A stretch of 64,000 bases of DNA from Solibacillus sp. FSL K6-1523 (GTDB lineage: Bacteria > Bacillota > Bacilli > Bacillales_A > Planococcaceae): the NCBI RefSeq assembly GCF_038005225.1, contig NZ_JBBOSU010000001.1, positions 1,290,001-1,354,000 of the forward strand, in the 5' to 3' direction. The notes under the pieces were generated by a model. It was not told the origin of the DNA. It made no database searches and saw only the letters and a list, made by a program, of their open reading frames with translations. Positions within the stretch are counted from its first letter, which is position 1; each line of letters begins with the position of its first letter. Below, piece by piece: positions 24,845 through 33,136 of the stretch. A program made the translations under genes and the position numbers.

Positions 24845-26035
24845 TTGCAACAAGAAGAAAGTACTCAAATATGGACGACGAGGTTCATCAGTTTATTTTT
24901 AGTCAACATTACGGTGTTTTTTGTTTTTTATGGTTTAGTAACAACATTACCGCTTTATGCAATCGGCGTACTTCATCAAACAGATAAAGAAGCAGGATTA
25001 CTAATTTCAAGCTTCTTATTATCTGCCATTATTATACGCCCATTTTCAGGGAAATTACTCGATGTTTTTGGCAAGAAGAAATTGTTAGTCCTTTCTTTAG
25101 TCGGATATTTTGTTTGTACGGTTTTGTATTTATTTATTGATCCATTTGGACTGTTATTAGGTTTACGTTTTATCCAAGGGATTTTCTTTAGTATTATTAC
25201 AACGGCTGTTAGTTCATTAGCAGCGGATATTGTACCAAAAAATCGAAAAGGGACAGGGCTTGGATATTTTGCGATGTCTACAAATTTAGCCGTTGTTATT
25301 GGCCCATTTTTCGGCTTACTAATAATCCAATATAGTAGCTTTGATCTATTATTTATTGTGATGAGTATTTGTGTGCTAGTTGGAGGACTTTTAGCGACTT
25401 CCATACATACGGATGATTTACCAAAGCCTGCAAACAAAGTGAGGTTAACATTTACAATTAGTGATTTACTGGAACGTCAAGCATTGCCAGTTGCTGCGAT
25501 TGCTAGTTTAGTAGCTTTCGCATATGCAAGTGTTTTATCGTTTTTATCGGTGTATGCACAGCAAAAGGATTTAATTGAGGTGGCGAGCTTTTTTTATGTA
25601 GTATTCGCGGCATCCATGCTCATTACACGTCCGTATACAGGCAAGCTTTATGATACAAAAGGTCCTCAATATGTGATTATTCCTGGAATCATTACGTTTG
25701 CGATAGGCTTAGTCATGTTAGCATTTGTGTCAGGACCGGTTTGGTTTTTAGGCTCCGCTATTTTTATTGGGTTCGGCTATGGGGCTATAACGACGAGTTT
25801 ATTAGCACTAGCTATGCAATCAACTGCACATAATCGTAGTGGCTATGCAACAGCGACGTACTTTACGATGTTTGATATTGGGATTGCATTAGGTTCCTAC
25901 ATTTTAGGAATCGTGGCGGTGAATGCCGGCTATTCTGCTGTTTATTTAACAGGTGCAGGTGTAGTTATCGTTGTTTTCATTGTTTATTTACTAAGATTAG
26001 CAAAAATCAAAGCAAAAAAAGTCGTGCATGTATAA
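24845..26035 (+). CDS. Major facilitator superfamily drug-type transporter
   Basis: About 396 aa with 12 predicted membrane helices. Signature loop FSGKLLDVFGKKKLL between helices 2 and 3 (motif A), and a repeat-like RPYTGKLYDTKGP in the second half. A TTG start is needed: either 24836, overlapping the marR stop, or 24845, which has AAAGG nine bases upstream and is preferred. Coupling to a MarR gene suggests an inducible efflux pump; substrate unknown. Confidence 0.82.
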   Translation: MQQEESTQIWTTRFISLFLVNITVFFVFYGLVTTLPLYAIGVLHQTDKEAGLLISSFLLSAIIIRPFSGKLLDVFGKKKLLVLSLVGYFVCTVLYLFIDPFGLLLGLRFIQGIFFSIITTAVSSLAADIVPKNRKGTGLGYFAMSTNLAVVIGPFFGLLIIQYSSFDLLFIVMSICVLVGGLLATSIHTDDLPKPANKVRLTFTISDLLERQALPVAAIASLVAFAYASVLSFLSVYAQQKDLIEVASFFYVVFAASMLITRPYTGKLYDTKGPQYVIIPGIITFAIGLVMLAFVSGPVWFLGSAIFIGFGYGAITTSLLALAMQSTAHNRSGYATATYFTMFDIGIALGSYILGIVAVNAGYSAVYLTGAGVVIVVFIVYLLRLAKIKAKKVVHV

Positions 26036-26067
26036 GTAATTTCAAAGTAGTATAAAAAAACTACAAA

Positions 26068-26112
26068 AGAGGCAGCAACCCACATTATTTCAGAGTGGTT
26101 GCTGCCTTTTTA
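26068..26112. terminator. Bidirectional terminator between MFS gene and liaR
   Basis: AGGCAGCAACCAC-type arms (AGGCAGCAACCCAC/GTGGTTGCTGCCT) with T-run on the plus side and A-run on the other. Confidence 0.88.
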
Positions 26113-26119
26113 CAGTTTC

Positions 26120-26749
26120 TTATTTCACAAGCCCATTCTGAAATGCATAAACGACTGCTTGTGTGCGATCTTGGACTTCTAATTTACTTAAAATATTACT
26201 GACATGGGTTTTCACTGTTTTTAAGGCGATAAATAATTGTTCGGCAATTTCTTGATTGGCTTTGCCGGCAGCCATACATAACAGTACTTCCATTTCGCGT
26301 TCTGTTAAATGGTCATGGAGGGCTGCATTTGTACCACGCATGCGAGCCATTACTTTTGTCGTTGCTTCTGGTTCTAATACGGTTTCACCTGTCATCGTTT
26401 TGCGAATGGCATCCGCAATTTGGCGGGCATTCGATGTTTTTAAAATATAACTTACAGCACCAGCCTCTAGCGCGGGGTAAAGCTTATCATCATCGATAAA
26501 ACTTGTGACCATCATTACTTTTGCTTCAGGCCATTGTTGTAAAATTTCAGCTGTAGCTTGTGCACCGTTTTTAATCGGCATCACATTGTCCATTAGCACT
26601 AAATCGGGGCGTAATTCGAGCACTTTTTCGACTGCTTCTTGACCGTTTGTTGCTTCACCAATCACTTCAATATCCGGTTGCGCTGATAGATAAGAAGAAA
26701 CACCAATTCGCACCATTTCATGATCATCCGCTATGACGACTTTAATCAT
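26120..26749 (-). CDS. liaR: LiaR-type response regulator (NarL/FixJ)
   Basis: 209 aa. Receiver domain with acidic pocket DD (8-9), phospho-acceptor D54 in VLMDNVMP, and K in YILKTS; the C-terminal LuxR-type HTH (about 145-205) has LTEREMEVLLCMAAGKANQEIAEQLFI split over the domain. It is last of the envelope-stress operon and overlaps liaS by eight bases. Expected to activate the liaI-liaH promoter once phosphorylated by LiaS. Confidence 0.92.
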   Translation of the reverse strand: MIKVVIADDHEMVRIGVSSYLSAQPDIEVIGEATNGQEAVEKVLELRPDLVLMDNVMPIKNGAQATAEILQQWPEAKVMMVTSFIDDDKLYPALEAGAVSYILKTSNARQIADAIRKTMTGETVLEPEATTKVMARMRGTNAALHDHLTEREMEVLLCMAAGKANQEIAEQLFIALKTVKTHVSNILSKLEVQDRTQAVVYAFQNGLVK

Positions 26750-27791
26750 TTTCCTGCACCTCCTTTTGTAAACTCACTTCCATTTTCAAAGGGACTTTCA
26801 CCTCGACAATCGTTCCCTCATTCGGTACGGAAACAATTTTATACGTGCAACCAATTTCCACGGCACGTTCCGCAATATTACGTAAGCCGTATGATGAGGT
26901 TTTGTCTCCATCTACATCAAAGCCTAAGCCATTATCCTGAATGCGTAAAATAGCTAATTGATCGCGGGCAATAAATAATAATTCGACCTCATTCGCTTTA
27001 GCATGACGAAGCGTGTTCGAAAGTGCTTCTTGTGCGATGCGAAAAAGGTGATCTTCCTCGGTTTTAGATAAAGCAATTTCTTCAATTTGGTAGTCAATAT
27101 TGAAATACACTTTTTCTTGTAATTCTAAAATTAAATCTTCAAGACCTTCTGCTAATGTTTTATTGCGCAAGGCGACAGGGCGAAGGTGTAAAAGAAGGGC
27201 ACGCATTTCAAGTTGTGCTTGCTGGACAACTTTTTCCACCTGACCGAGCTGTTTTTGTGATTTTGGATCTTGTTCTTGTTCTGTTAAAGCAGAAAGTAGC
27301 ATCGAGGCCGCAAAAAGTTGCTGAGAGACCGAGTCATGAAGCTCACGCGCGAGACGTTGTCGTTCGGCAAGGAGACGTTCTTGTACGATGGCATCATTCG
27401 TTTGTACTTTTTCTGTTGCTAAACGTTGTAATGAAGCACGCTGCGTTTCAATTAATTCATTGGCAACACGCATTGCCTTATTAAGTGAACTGTTTGACTT
27501 TCCAATTGTTTGAGAGAAATTCGGCTCAGCAATTTTTCTTACGTAGCGCGTTGTTGTACTTTCTTTTAATAGTAAAGAAAAGCCCATCCAAAGCGAGATG
27601 ACAAAGCTAAGTGCAAATAAAATGGCGAGCATAATGGCAATGATCGGTACTTGATTGGGAGGTACAAGATCTTCCCATAAAAATCGCCAATTTTCTTCTG
27701 TTGGTTCTCCTAAAATCAAAAATAGTATTGTAAATAGCGTAATAGAAAAGGTGATGAATAATGTGAACAGTCGGCTGATAAATGCAATCAT
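26742..27791 (-). CDS. liaS: LiaS-type sensor histidine kinase
   Basis: About 349 aa intramembrane-sensing kinase. Two TM helices (about 5-25 and 45-70) with a short external loop, a coiled segment, then HisKA_3 with the phospho-acceptor His in ARELHDSVSQQLFAAS and a HATPase domain (NTLRHAKA, DNGLGFD). The start ATG 27791 overlaps the liaF stop (ATGA). In Bacillota LiaS responds to lipid-II-targeting antibiotics and is held off by LiaF. Confidence 0.92.
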   Translation of the reverse strand: MIAFISRLFTLFITFSITLFTILFLILGEPTEENWRFLWEDLVPPNQVPIIAIMLAILFALSFVISLWMGFSLLLKESTTTRYVRKIAEPNFSQTIGKSNSSLNKAMRVANELIETQRASLQRLATEKVQTNDAIVQERLLAERQRLARELHDSVSQQLFAASMLLSALTEQEQDPKSQKQLGQVEKVVQQAQLEMRALLLHLRPVALRNKTLAEGLEDLILELQEKVYFNIDYQIEEIALSKTEEDHLFRIAQEALSNTLRHAKANEVELLFIARDQLAILRIQDNGLGFDVDGDKTSSYGLRNIAERAVEIGCTYKIVSVPNEGTIVEVKVPLKMEVSLQKEVQEND

Positions 27792-28471
27792 CCTCGTTGC
27801 ACCTCCACATCCCCAATCCAAGAAGTAATATAAATGACAAGCACTCGTTTAGCATCTGAATCCCCATGTTCAAAGGCTAATTGCTCATTGATGAGGCGTT
27901 TTGGATGATGGTCAAAACAAGTGACTTCTCCGTAAAGTGTTGAGTAATGGAGTTTAACGGTCACTTCGTAAGGGACAATGACACGAACTTTACCTAAAGA
28001 TTGTTGAATCGATATAATGGATTTCCCAGGAGGTAAAATGGTTTGCGTCACATCTAAAGTAATATCACCGATAAAACGTTGAATTTGAATATCTCGCCAT
28101 TGAAATGCTTCGGTTTCAGCTGGAGTAGTCCCGATTAATGTATTTGGCTGAAGCTTCTCATTGAGTGGATGTTTAAAGATTTCAATTTGTTCCTCTTTTT
28201 TCGTTAAATATTTATAGAGGACAAAAACGAGAACGCCAATTATAAGAAGTCGAAGTGTCCATAAAGTGATAATGGCAAGAAATAATAAAGTAACACCGAG
28301 CCAAAGAGGAATTTGTTTTGTTTTTTTCTTTTTGAAACTATAAACAACAAGTGCCAAACCAGCAATTAATAAGAAAACACTCCCATTATTAAAGAGTGTC
28401 AATTCAACTAAAATAACTAACACAAAACTAATCGCAATAACCGCAAGCTGGTCGGATGAAATTTTTGACAT
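27788..28471 (-). CDS. liaF: LiaF-type inhibitor of the envelope-stress kinase
   Basis: 227 aa. About four N-terminal membrane helices (residues 8-95), then a soluble DUF2154/LiaF C-terminal beta-domain (FIGDITLDVTQTILPPGKSIISIQQSLGKVRVIVPYEV). Homologues bind and silence LiaS in unstressed cells. AAGGAGG lies ahead of ATG 28471. An internal hairpin separates it from liaH, allowing lower expression than the liaI-liaH genes. Confidence 0.92.
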   Translation of the reverse strand: MSKISSDQLAVIAISFVLVILVELTLFNNGSVFLLIAGLALVVYSFKKKKTKQIPLWLGVTLLFLAIITLWTLRLLIIGVLVFVLYKYLTKKEEQIEIFKHPLNEKLQPNTLIGTTPAETEAFQWRDIQIQRFIGDITLDVTQTILPPGKSIISIQQSLGKVRVIVPYEVTVKLHYSTLYGEVTCFDHHPKRLINEQLAFEHGDSDAKRVLVIYITSWIGDVEVQRG

Positions 28472-28537
28472 GGGCTAACCTCCTTATCCATTATGCTTTT
28501 GCATAAATGCGTCTGATATAACTTAAACGTGCAAAAT

Positions 28538-28563
28538 GGAGAAAGTACGAGGACTTTCTCCTT
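28538..28563 (-). terminator. Internal terminator/attenuator between liaH and liaF
   Basis: Nine-base-pair stem GGAGAAAGT/ACTTTCTCC with a six-base loop, followed on the minus strand by ATTTTGC. The short U-run suggests partial read-through. Confidence 0.65.
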
Positions 28564-28605
28564 ATTGCAGTATAACATTGATTTTTATATAAAATATAAC
28601 TGTAA

Positions 28606-29229
28606 TTAAGAAAGCTCGATAACTTTTTGTTCTTTTTCTAATTGTGCTAAACGAGCTTCAAACGTTGTGACTTCATATTTACGGTCAATATTTTGTGCTA
28701 AATCATCAATATAAGTTGATAACTCATCGAAGTTTTCCGTTTTATTTGCCGTTAATACTTTGTCCATTTGGTGATGGGCACGTACAACATTTTCCTTGCC
28801 CATTAATTGAAGTTGACGTACTTTCATATCTTTAATTTTATGCTTCATCGTTTCAAACTTGCGTTCAAGTGCAAAATATTCTTCATTTGCCACGTCCATG
28901 CTTGCAAGTAACGCTTGTTTTCGTGTTCCATAAGCGATCACTTCATCATTTGCAAAAGCGATTAATTCCGCTTCTTCAGTTGTTGTAGCAAGTGCTAGTT
29001 GTTTTTCGCGTTTTTCAAGCATTTCATCTGTTTGAATAAGCTGAGCTTCCAACTCTTTTTTCAGCTGTGCTTGACGCGTTAAAAGTTTGCCAGTTTGTTC
29101 GGTTTGTTTTTCAGCTTCTCGGATATACTGATTTAACATGGAAAGAGGATTTTTTTCAACCTTTTTATCAAATAAATCATGTAAATCTGCTTGAATTGAA
29201 TATTTAAATTTTGTTAATAAGTTTTTCAT
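28606..29229 (-). CDS. liaH: PspA/LiaH/IM30-family membrane-stress protein
   Basis: 207 aa, almost entirely alpha-helical coiled coil with heptad-rich segments (residues 25-160), beginning MKNLLTKFKYSIQADLHDLFDKK. PspA-family proteins form large oligomers on damaged membranes. It sits 16 bases behind the LiaI-like gene and upstream of liaFSR, as expected for the main Lia effector. Confidence 0.9.
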   Translation of the reverse strand: MKNLLTKFKYSIQADLHDLFDKKVEKNPLSMLNQYIREAEKQTEQTGKLLTRQAQLKKELEAQLIQTDEMLEKREKQLALATTTEEAELIAFANDEVIAYGTRKQALLASMDVANEEYFALERKFETMKHKIKDMKVRQLQLMGKENVVRAHHQMDKVLTANKTENFDELSTYIDDLAQNIDRKYEVTTFEARLAQLEKEQKVIELS

Positions 29230-29244
29230 TTTTCCATCCGCTCC

Positions 29245-29598
29245 TTAGTTGTTTAATTTTGCCCATTCACGCTCAAAGTTTGTGAAAGGATCTTCTTCTT
29301 TTGGTTGTGCTGCAAAAATTTCTACTTTTTCATTTTTACGAGATTTGTAAATGTAATAAAGAATACCGATTGCAACTAATCCGATAAATCCTGGAATGTT
29401 CGATAATGCGCTAATTAATCCTGCAAGTGCTAACACTAAGCTCATTACTTTCCCGAAAGTCGATTTACTTTCTGTGTAGTAATGTAAACCAGCTGCTAAT
29501 AATAAGCCGGAAACTAGAAGTCCTGCAACGGGTGCAAGTAACACAAGTGCAAAAAGTGCTGCGATGAAACCTGCTGTGTATAAAAATAGTTTTTTCAT
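29245..29598 (-). CDS. LiaI-like membrane anchor (lmo0954 type)
   Basis: 117 aa. Hydrophobic N-terminal two-thirds (three to four helices, residues 5-80, Gly/Ala/Leu-rich) and a charged tail (KSRKNEKVEIF... FTNFEREWAKLNN). Resembles the Listeria Lmo0954 membrane protein encoded next to a PspA homologue and controlled by LiaR. Likely recruits LiaH to the membrane. AGGAGG precedes ATG 29598. First gene of the operon. Confidence 0.78.
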   Translation of the reverse strand: MKKLFLYTAGFIAALFALVLLAPVAGLLVSGLLLAAGLHYYTESKSTFGKVMSLVLALAGLISALSNIPGFIGLVAIGILYYIYKSRKNEKVEIFAAQPKEEDPFTNFEREWAKLNN

Positions 29599-29628
29599 GT
29601 TTTGTTCCTCCTCGTTTAAGATATCTCT

Positions 29629-29686
29629 ATCTTATCTCGTGTATCAGTTTCGGGTAACGACCTGTAACTGTATTTCTGGCTAGGTC
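29629..29686 (-). promoter_or_regulatory. liaI promoter and candidate LiaR operator
   Basis: Minus strand: TTACCC (29652-29657), 17-base spacer, TAAGAT (29629-29634). Both boxes are weak, as expected for an activated promoter. Directly upstream, GACCT...AGGTC arms (29659-29663 and 29682-29686) form an inverted repeat that could bind LiaR. Confidence 0.45.
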
Positions 29687-29812
29687 TAGAGGCTGAGGGG
29701 AACTAAGTCTGATTTGTCCTAAATTAATATATAGAAACGCCTATCTTTTTAGTGTATAATCCATCTTGGAGAGTTTTTCTCGGTATATCGGTAGTGGAGG
29801 AGGTTGGAAGGT

Positions 29813-30031
29813 ATGACATGGGCATGGATTTTAGGGATTATAGTAGCATTAATCGCAGGTGTAGCAATTGGTTTCTACGCTGCTCGTCAATATATGATGA
29901 AGTATTTAAAAGAGAATCCACCAATTAATGAACAAATGATTCGTATGATGATGGCACAAATGGGACGTAAACCGTCTGAAAAGCAAGTACGTCAAATGAT
30001 GTCACAAATGAACAAGTTCCAAGACAAATAA
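29813..30031 (+). CDS. yneF: YneF family (UPF0154) membrane protein
   Basis: 72 aa. One N-terminal TM helix (residues 3-23), then the conserved YneF body [34 protein letters not shown] shared across Bacillota. Function unknown. ATG 29813 has GGAGGAGG nine bases upstream; the TTG four codons earlier is within that spacer. Monocistronic with a strong terminator. Confidence 0.92.
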   Translation: MTWAWILGIIVALIAGVAIGFYAARQYMMKYLKENPPINEQMIRMMMAQMGRKPSEKQVRQMMSQMNKFQDK

Positions 30032-30040
30032 TAAAGCTGA

Positions 30041-30078
30041 AACTATCTTTGTAGAAATTTTGCAAAGGTAGTTTTTTT
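30041..30078 (+). terminator. Terminator of yneF
   Basis: AACTATCTTTG/CAAAGGTAGTT hairpin then seven Ts. Confidence 0.88.
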
Positions 30079-30104
30079 GTTGTTTTTAATAAAGTGCGTG
30101 CTTG

Positions 30105-30126
30105 TTTAGGCTGGCTAAGCACATGA
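30105..30126. repeat. Truncated copy of the 13.4-kb hairpin element
   Basis: 22 bases identical to 13371-13392 (core AGGCTGGCTAAGCACATGA), preceded by a similar AAAGT... lead. The right arm of the hairpin is absent here. Confidence 0.6.
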
Positions 30127-30189
30127 AATTCTATTAATCGCCAAACAATCAATTGTATTTATAATTTACTGAAATTTCTAAATGTAGTG

Positions 30190-30218
30190 TTGCTTTTTAA
30201 AATCCTTTGTAATAATAT
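30190..30218 (+). promoter_or_regulatory. Sigma-A promoter of the amino-acid ABC operon
   Basis: TTGCTT (30190-30195), 17-base spacer, TAATAT (30213-30218), 45 bases before the substrate-binding protein start. Confidence 0.65.
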
Positions 30219-30262
30219 AAAACTTATCAAATAACTAGGTATTGAGATTGGGGGAAGTAACA

Positions 30263-31051
30263 ATGAAAAAAATAGTAACATCTTTAGCATTGGCAACATT
30301 AGTACTTGCGGCATGCGGAGGGAAAGACGAAGCAAAGAATACAAATAAGTTGCAGCAAATTGAAGAGGAGGGAGTCATTCAAATTGGCTTAGAAGGTACG
30401 TTCCCACCCTTTAGTTACCACAATGAAGCAGGTGATTTAACAGGTTTCGAATATGAAATTGCTGCACAAATTGCAGAAGACTTAGGCGTGAAGGCGCAAT
30501 TTGTTGAAACAAAATGGGATTCACTCATTGCGGGTTTAGATACGGATAAATATGATTTTGTCATTAATAATGTTTCGATTACTGATGAACGAAAAGAAAA
30601 ATATGATTTCTCGATTCCTTACATGGAGTCAGTAGCCGTACTCGCTGTCAACAAAGACAATACGGATATTACGAAAATTGAAGACTTAGATGGAAAAAAA
30701 GCGGCTCAAACGATTACGAGTAATTTTGCGAAAGATGCGGAAGGCTTGGGGGCAGAAATCGTACCGGTAACAGATTTAACAAGCTCGATTGAATTAGTTA
30801 CACAAGGGCGTGCAGATGGGACGATTCATGATCGCGTAACATTTTTAACGTATTTAAAAGAACAGCCTAGTGCGAAATTAAAAATTGTAGATGGTTCAAC
30901 CAGTTCATCTGACATTGCGTTAATTTTAAATAAGGACAACGAAGAGTTCCGCAAAAAGGTAGATGAAATCATTCAAATGCGCTCAGAGGATGGCACGTTT
31001 GCGGCGATTTCAGAAAAATATTTTGGAGAAAATATTATTTCGAATAACTAA
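30263..31051 (+). CDS. Polar amino-acid (possibly cystine) ABC transporter, binding lipoprotein
   Basis: About 262 aa. Lipoprotein signal with lipobox LAAC (Cys about 16), then a family-3 solute-binding domain: GLEGTFPPFSYHNEAGDLTGFEYEIA, WDSLIAGLD, FVINNVSIT. The start ATG 30263 has GGGGGAAG upstream; the earlier TTG frame extension has none. Cystine is suggested by similarity to Tcy-type proteins and by luxS downstream, but other polar amino acids are possible. First of a three-gene operon. Confidence 0.85.
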   Translation: MKKIVTSLALATLVLAACGGKDEAKNTNKLQQIEEEGVIQIGLEGTFPPFSYHNEAGDLTGFEYEIAAQIAEDLGVKAQFVETKWDSLIAGLDTDKYDFVINNVSITDERKEKYDFSIPYMESVAVLAVNKDNTDITKIEDLDGKKAAQTITSNFAKDAEGLGAEIVPVTDLTSSIELVTQGRADGTIHDRVTFLTYLKEQPSAKLKIVDGSTSSSDIALILNKDNEEFRKKVDEIIQMRSEDGTFAAISEKYFGENIISNN

Positions 31052-31094
31052 AAACGATGGGGCCACCTTTTAAATAGAAAGGAAGTGCGAATGG

Positions 31095-31754
31095 ATGAGT
31101 AGGGAAATGCAAATAGCACTTGATTCTATTTGGCCGATTTTGAAAGCGGGGCTTATTGTAACAATCCCGCTTTCGCTTATTGCATTTGCGATTGCCTTAG
31201 TAGTGGCAGTAATAACCGCTTTGGCTCGTATATCAAACTATAAAATTTTACGTGGTATTTTTGGAGTTTATGTGTGGATTTTCCGTGGAACGCCAGTGCT
31301 AGTGCAATTATTCATCGTGTTTTTCGGGTTTCCAAAAGCAGGTATAACGTTAGATGCATGGACAGCCGCGATTATTACATTTTCTTTAAACACTGGCGCA
31401 TATGCTTCGGAATCCATTCGCGCTTCGATTTTAGCGATTCCAAAAGGGCAATGGGAAGCAGCCGAATCGTTGGGAATGACCTATTGGCAAGTATTGCGCC
31501 GTGTCATTGCACCTCAAACAATTCGTATTTCATTGCCTCCTATTACGAATGACTTTATTGATTTAGTAAAAGGAACATCGCTTGTTGCTAGTGTAACGCT
31601 TGCGGATATGTTTATGATTGGTCAACAAATTACAGCCCGTACATATGAGCCTTTACTTATTTATTCATTATGTGCTGTTATTTATTTAGTTTTTATTAGT
31701 GTGTTGATGTTTTTACAAGGTAGGCTTGAAAAATATGCATCTAAATATGTGTAA
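31095..31754 (+). CDS. Amino-acid ABC transporter permease
   Basis: 219 aa HisM/GlnP-type inner-membrane subunit with about five helices. The EAA loop is EAAESLGMTYWQVLRRVIAPQ (residues about 120-140), which contacts the ATPase; FRGTPVLVQLF is the family N-terminal motif. GGAAG is nine bases before ATG 31095. Operon with the binding protein and ATPase. Confidence 0.92.
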   Translation: MSREMQIALDSIWPILKAGLIVTIPLSLIAFAIALVVAVITALARISNYKILRGIFGVYVWIFRGTPVLVQLFIVFFGFPKAGITLDAWTAAIITFSLNTGAYASESIRASILAIPKGQWEAAESLGMTYWQVLRRVIAPQTIRISLPPITNDFIDLVKGTSLVASVTLADMFMIGQQITARTYEPLLIYSLCAVIYLVFISVLMFLQGRLEKYASKYV

Positions 31755-31771
31755 GAGAGGGGTGGCTTCAT

Positions 31772-32512
31772 ATCGTACAATTTGATCAAGTGTATAAATA
31801 TTTCGGACAGCAAGAAGCGTTGAAAAATATTAATTTAACTTTTCACAAAGGCGAAACTACGGTTATTTTAGGTCCATCTGGCTCTGGGAAGTCCACACTG
31901 CTTAGATGTATTAACTTGTTAGAAAAACCAGAAAAAGGTACAATCTCTGTGGGTGACATTAAGATTGATTTATCGAGGCCTGTATCGAAAAAGGATACAT
32001 TAGCAATTCGCCAACGCACTGCGATGGTATTTCAAAGTTTTAATTTATTTCCGCATATGAAAGTGTTAGAAAATGTCATCGAAGGTCGGTTAACAGTGCT
32101 AAAAGAAATGCGGATTGATGCTGTTGAGAAAGGTAAACTATTGTTAGAAAAAGTAGGGCTTAGCCAAAAAATAGATAGCTATCCTGCACAATTGTCAGGT
32201 GGGCAACAGCAAAGGGTGGCGATTGCGAGGGCTTTGGCGATGGAGCCGCAATTTTTACTTTTTGATGAACCGACAAGTGCGCTGGATCCAGAGCTTGAAG
32301 GGGAAGTATTGAAAGTGTTAAAGGACCTTTCGGAAGAAGAAAAGTCCATGATTATCGTGACGCATAATTTAAATTTTGCTCGCGAAGTAGCAGACCGTAT
32401 TCTTTTTTTAGAGCATGGGGAAATTGTATTCGATGGTGCAACAGTTCATTTTTTTGAGCACAATGACAATGCACGCATCCAATCATTTATTCAATCAATG
32501 CAATTTATCTAA
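31772..32512 (+). CDS. Amino-acid ABC transporter ATPase, probable AUC start
   Basis: 246 aa if begun at ATC 31772. Walker A GPSGSGKST, Q-loop MVFQSFNLFPHM, signature LSGGQQQRV, Walker B LLFDEPTSALD and switch His THN are intact. The first ATG/GTG/TTG in frame is GTG 31790, which has no ribosome site and would delete part of the first beta-strand (IVQFDQVYKYFG is the family start). AGGGGTG at 31758-31764 is seven bases before ATC 31772, and an in-frame TAA at 31742 closes the frame upstream. So I place the start at AUC, with GTG 31790 as the conventional alternative. Confidence 0.85.
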   Translation: MVQFDQVYKYFGQQEALKNINLTFHKGETTVILGPSGSGKSTLLRCINLLEKPEKGTISVGDIKIDLSRPVSKKDTLAIRQRTAMVFQSFNLFPHMKVLENVIEGRLTVLKEMRIDAVEKGKLLLEKVGLSQKIDSYPAQLSGGQQQRVAIARALAMEPQFLLFDEPTSALDPELEGEVLKVLKDLSEEEKSMIIVTHNLNFAREVADRILFLEHGEIVFDGATVHFFEHNDNARIQSFIQSMQFI

Positions 32513-32566
32513 TGTAAATTAGCTTGTGTTCAAACACTTGCTGATATAAATTAACTCGCAGCATTA

Positions 32567-32589
32567 TTAATTAATTAATTAATTAATTA
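32567..32589 (+). repeat. AATT tetranucleotide tract before luxS
   Basis: Five to six tandem TTAA/AATT units end one base before the AGGAGG of luxS. Variation in copy number would change leader length. Confidence 0.8.
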
Positions 32590-32602
32590 GGAGGAACCAA
32601 CT

Positions 32603-33076
32603 ATGACAACCGAACAAACAAATGTAGAAAGCTTTGATTTAGACCATACGAAAGTGATCGCGCCATATGTACGCTTAGCAGGTACGAAACAAGGGAAGCA
32701 CGGGGATGTTGTAACAAAGTATGATATTCGCTTTAAGCAACCGAATAAAGGACATATGGAAATGCCAGCACTTCATTCATTAGAACATTTAATGGCAGAC
32801 CGCATCCGCAATCATTCAGACGCGATTGTAGATCTGTCACCAATGGGCTGTCAAACAGGCTTTTACGTGTCGTTTCTAAACTATGATGATTATGAAGGCG
32901 TTTTAGAAATTTTAGAAAAGACGGCACAAGATGTACTTGCTGCAACAGCTGTACCGGCATGTAATGAAGTCCAATGCGGTTGGGCTGCAAGCCATAGTTT
33001 AGAAGGTGCACAAGCATTAGCAAAGGAATTTTTAGAAAAACGTAATGAATGGCATATAGTATTTCAACCAGAATAA
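32603..33076 (+). CDS. luxS: S-ribosylhomocysteine lyase
   Basis: Cleaves S-ribosylhomocysteine to homocysteine and DPD, the AI-2 precursor, in the activated-methyl cycle. 157 aa, full length. Metal ligands H58 and H62 in HSLEH, the RxxNH motif (DRIRNH), the active-site Cys in [10 protein letters not shown], and the third metal ligand Cys in QCGW. AGGAGG lies before the ATG. Monocistronic, with a bidirectional terminator. Confidence 0.95.
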   Translation: MTTEQTNVESFDLDHTKVIAPYVRLAGTKQGKHGDVVTKYDIRFKQPNKGHMEMPALHSLEHLMADRIRNHSDAIVDLSPMGCQTGFYVSFLNYDDYEGVLEILEKTAQDVLAATAVPACNEVQCGWAASHSLEGAQALAKEFLEKRNEWHIVFQPE

Positions 33077-33085
33077 TTAAATTAT

Positions 33086-33132
33086 AAAAAGAGCATGGAA
33101 GGTCACCTAGGAGTGAATTTTCATGCTCTTTT
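33086..33132. terminator. Bidirectional terminator between luxS and yqkD
   Basis: AAAAGAGCATG/CATGCTCTTTT arms (33086-33097 and 33121-33132). Confidence 0.85.
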
Positions 33133-33136
33133 CAAT

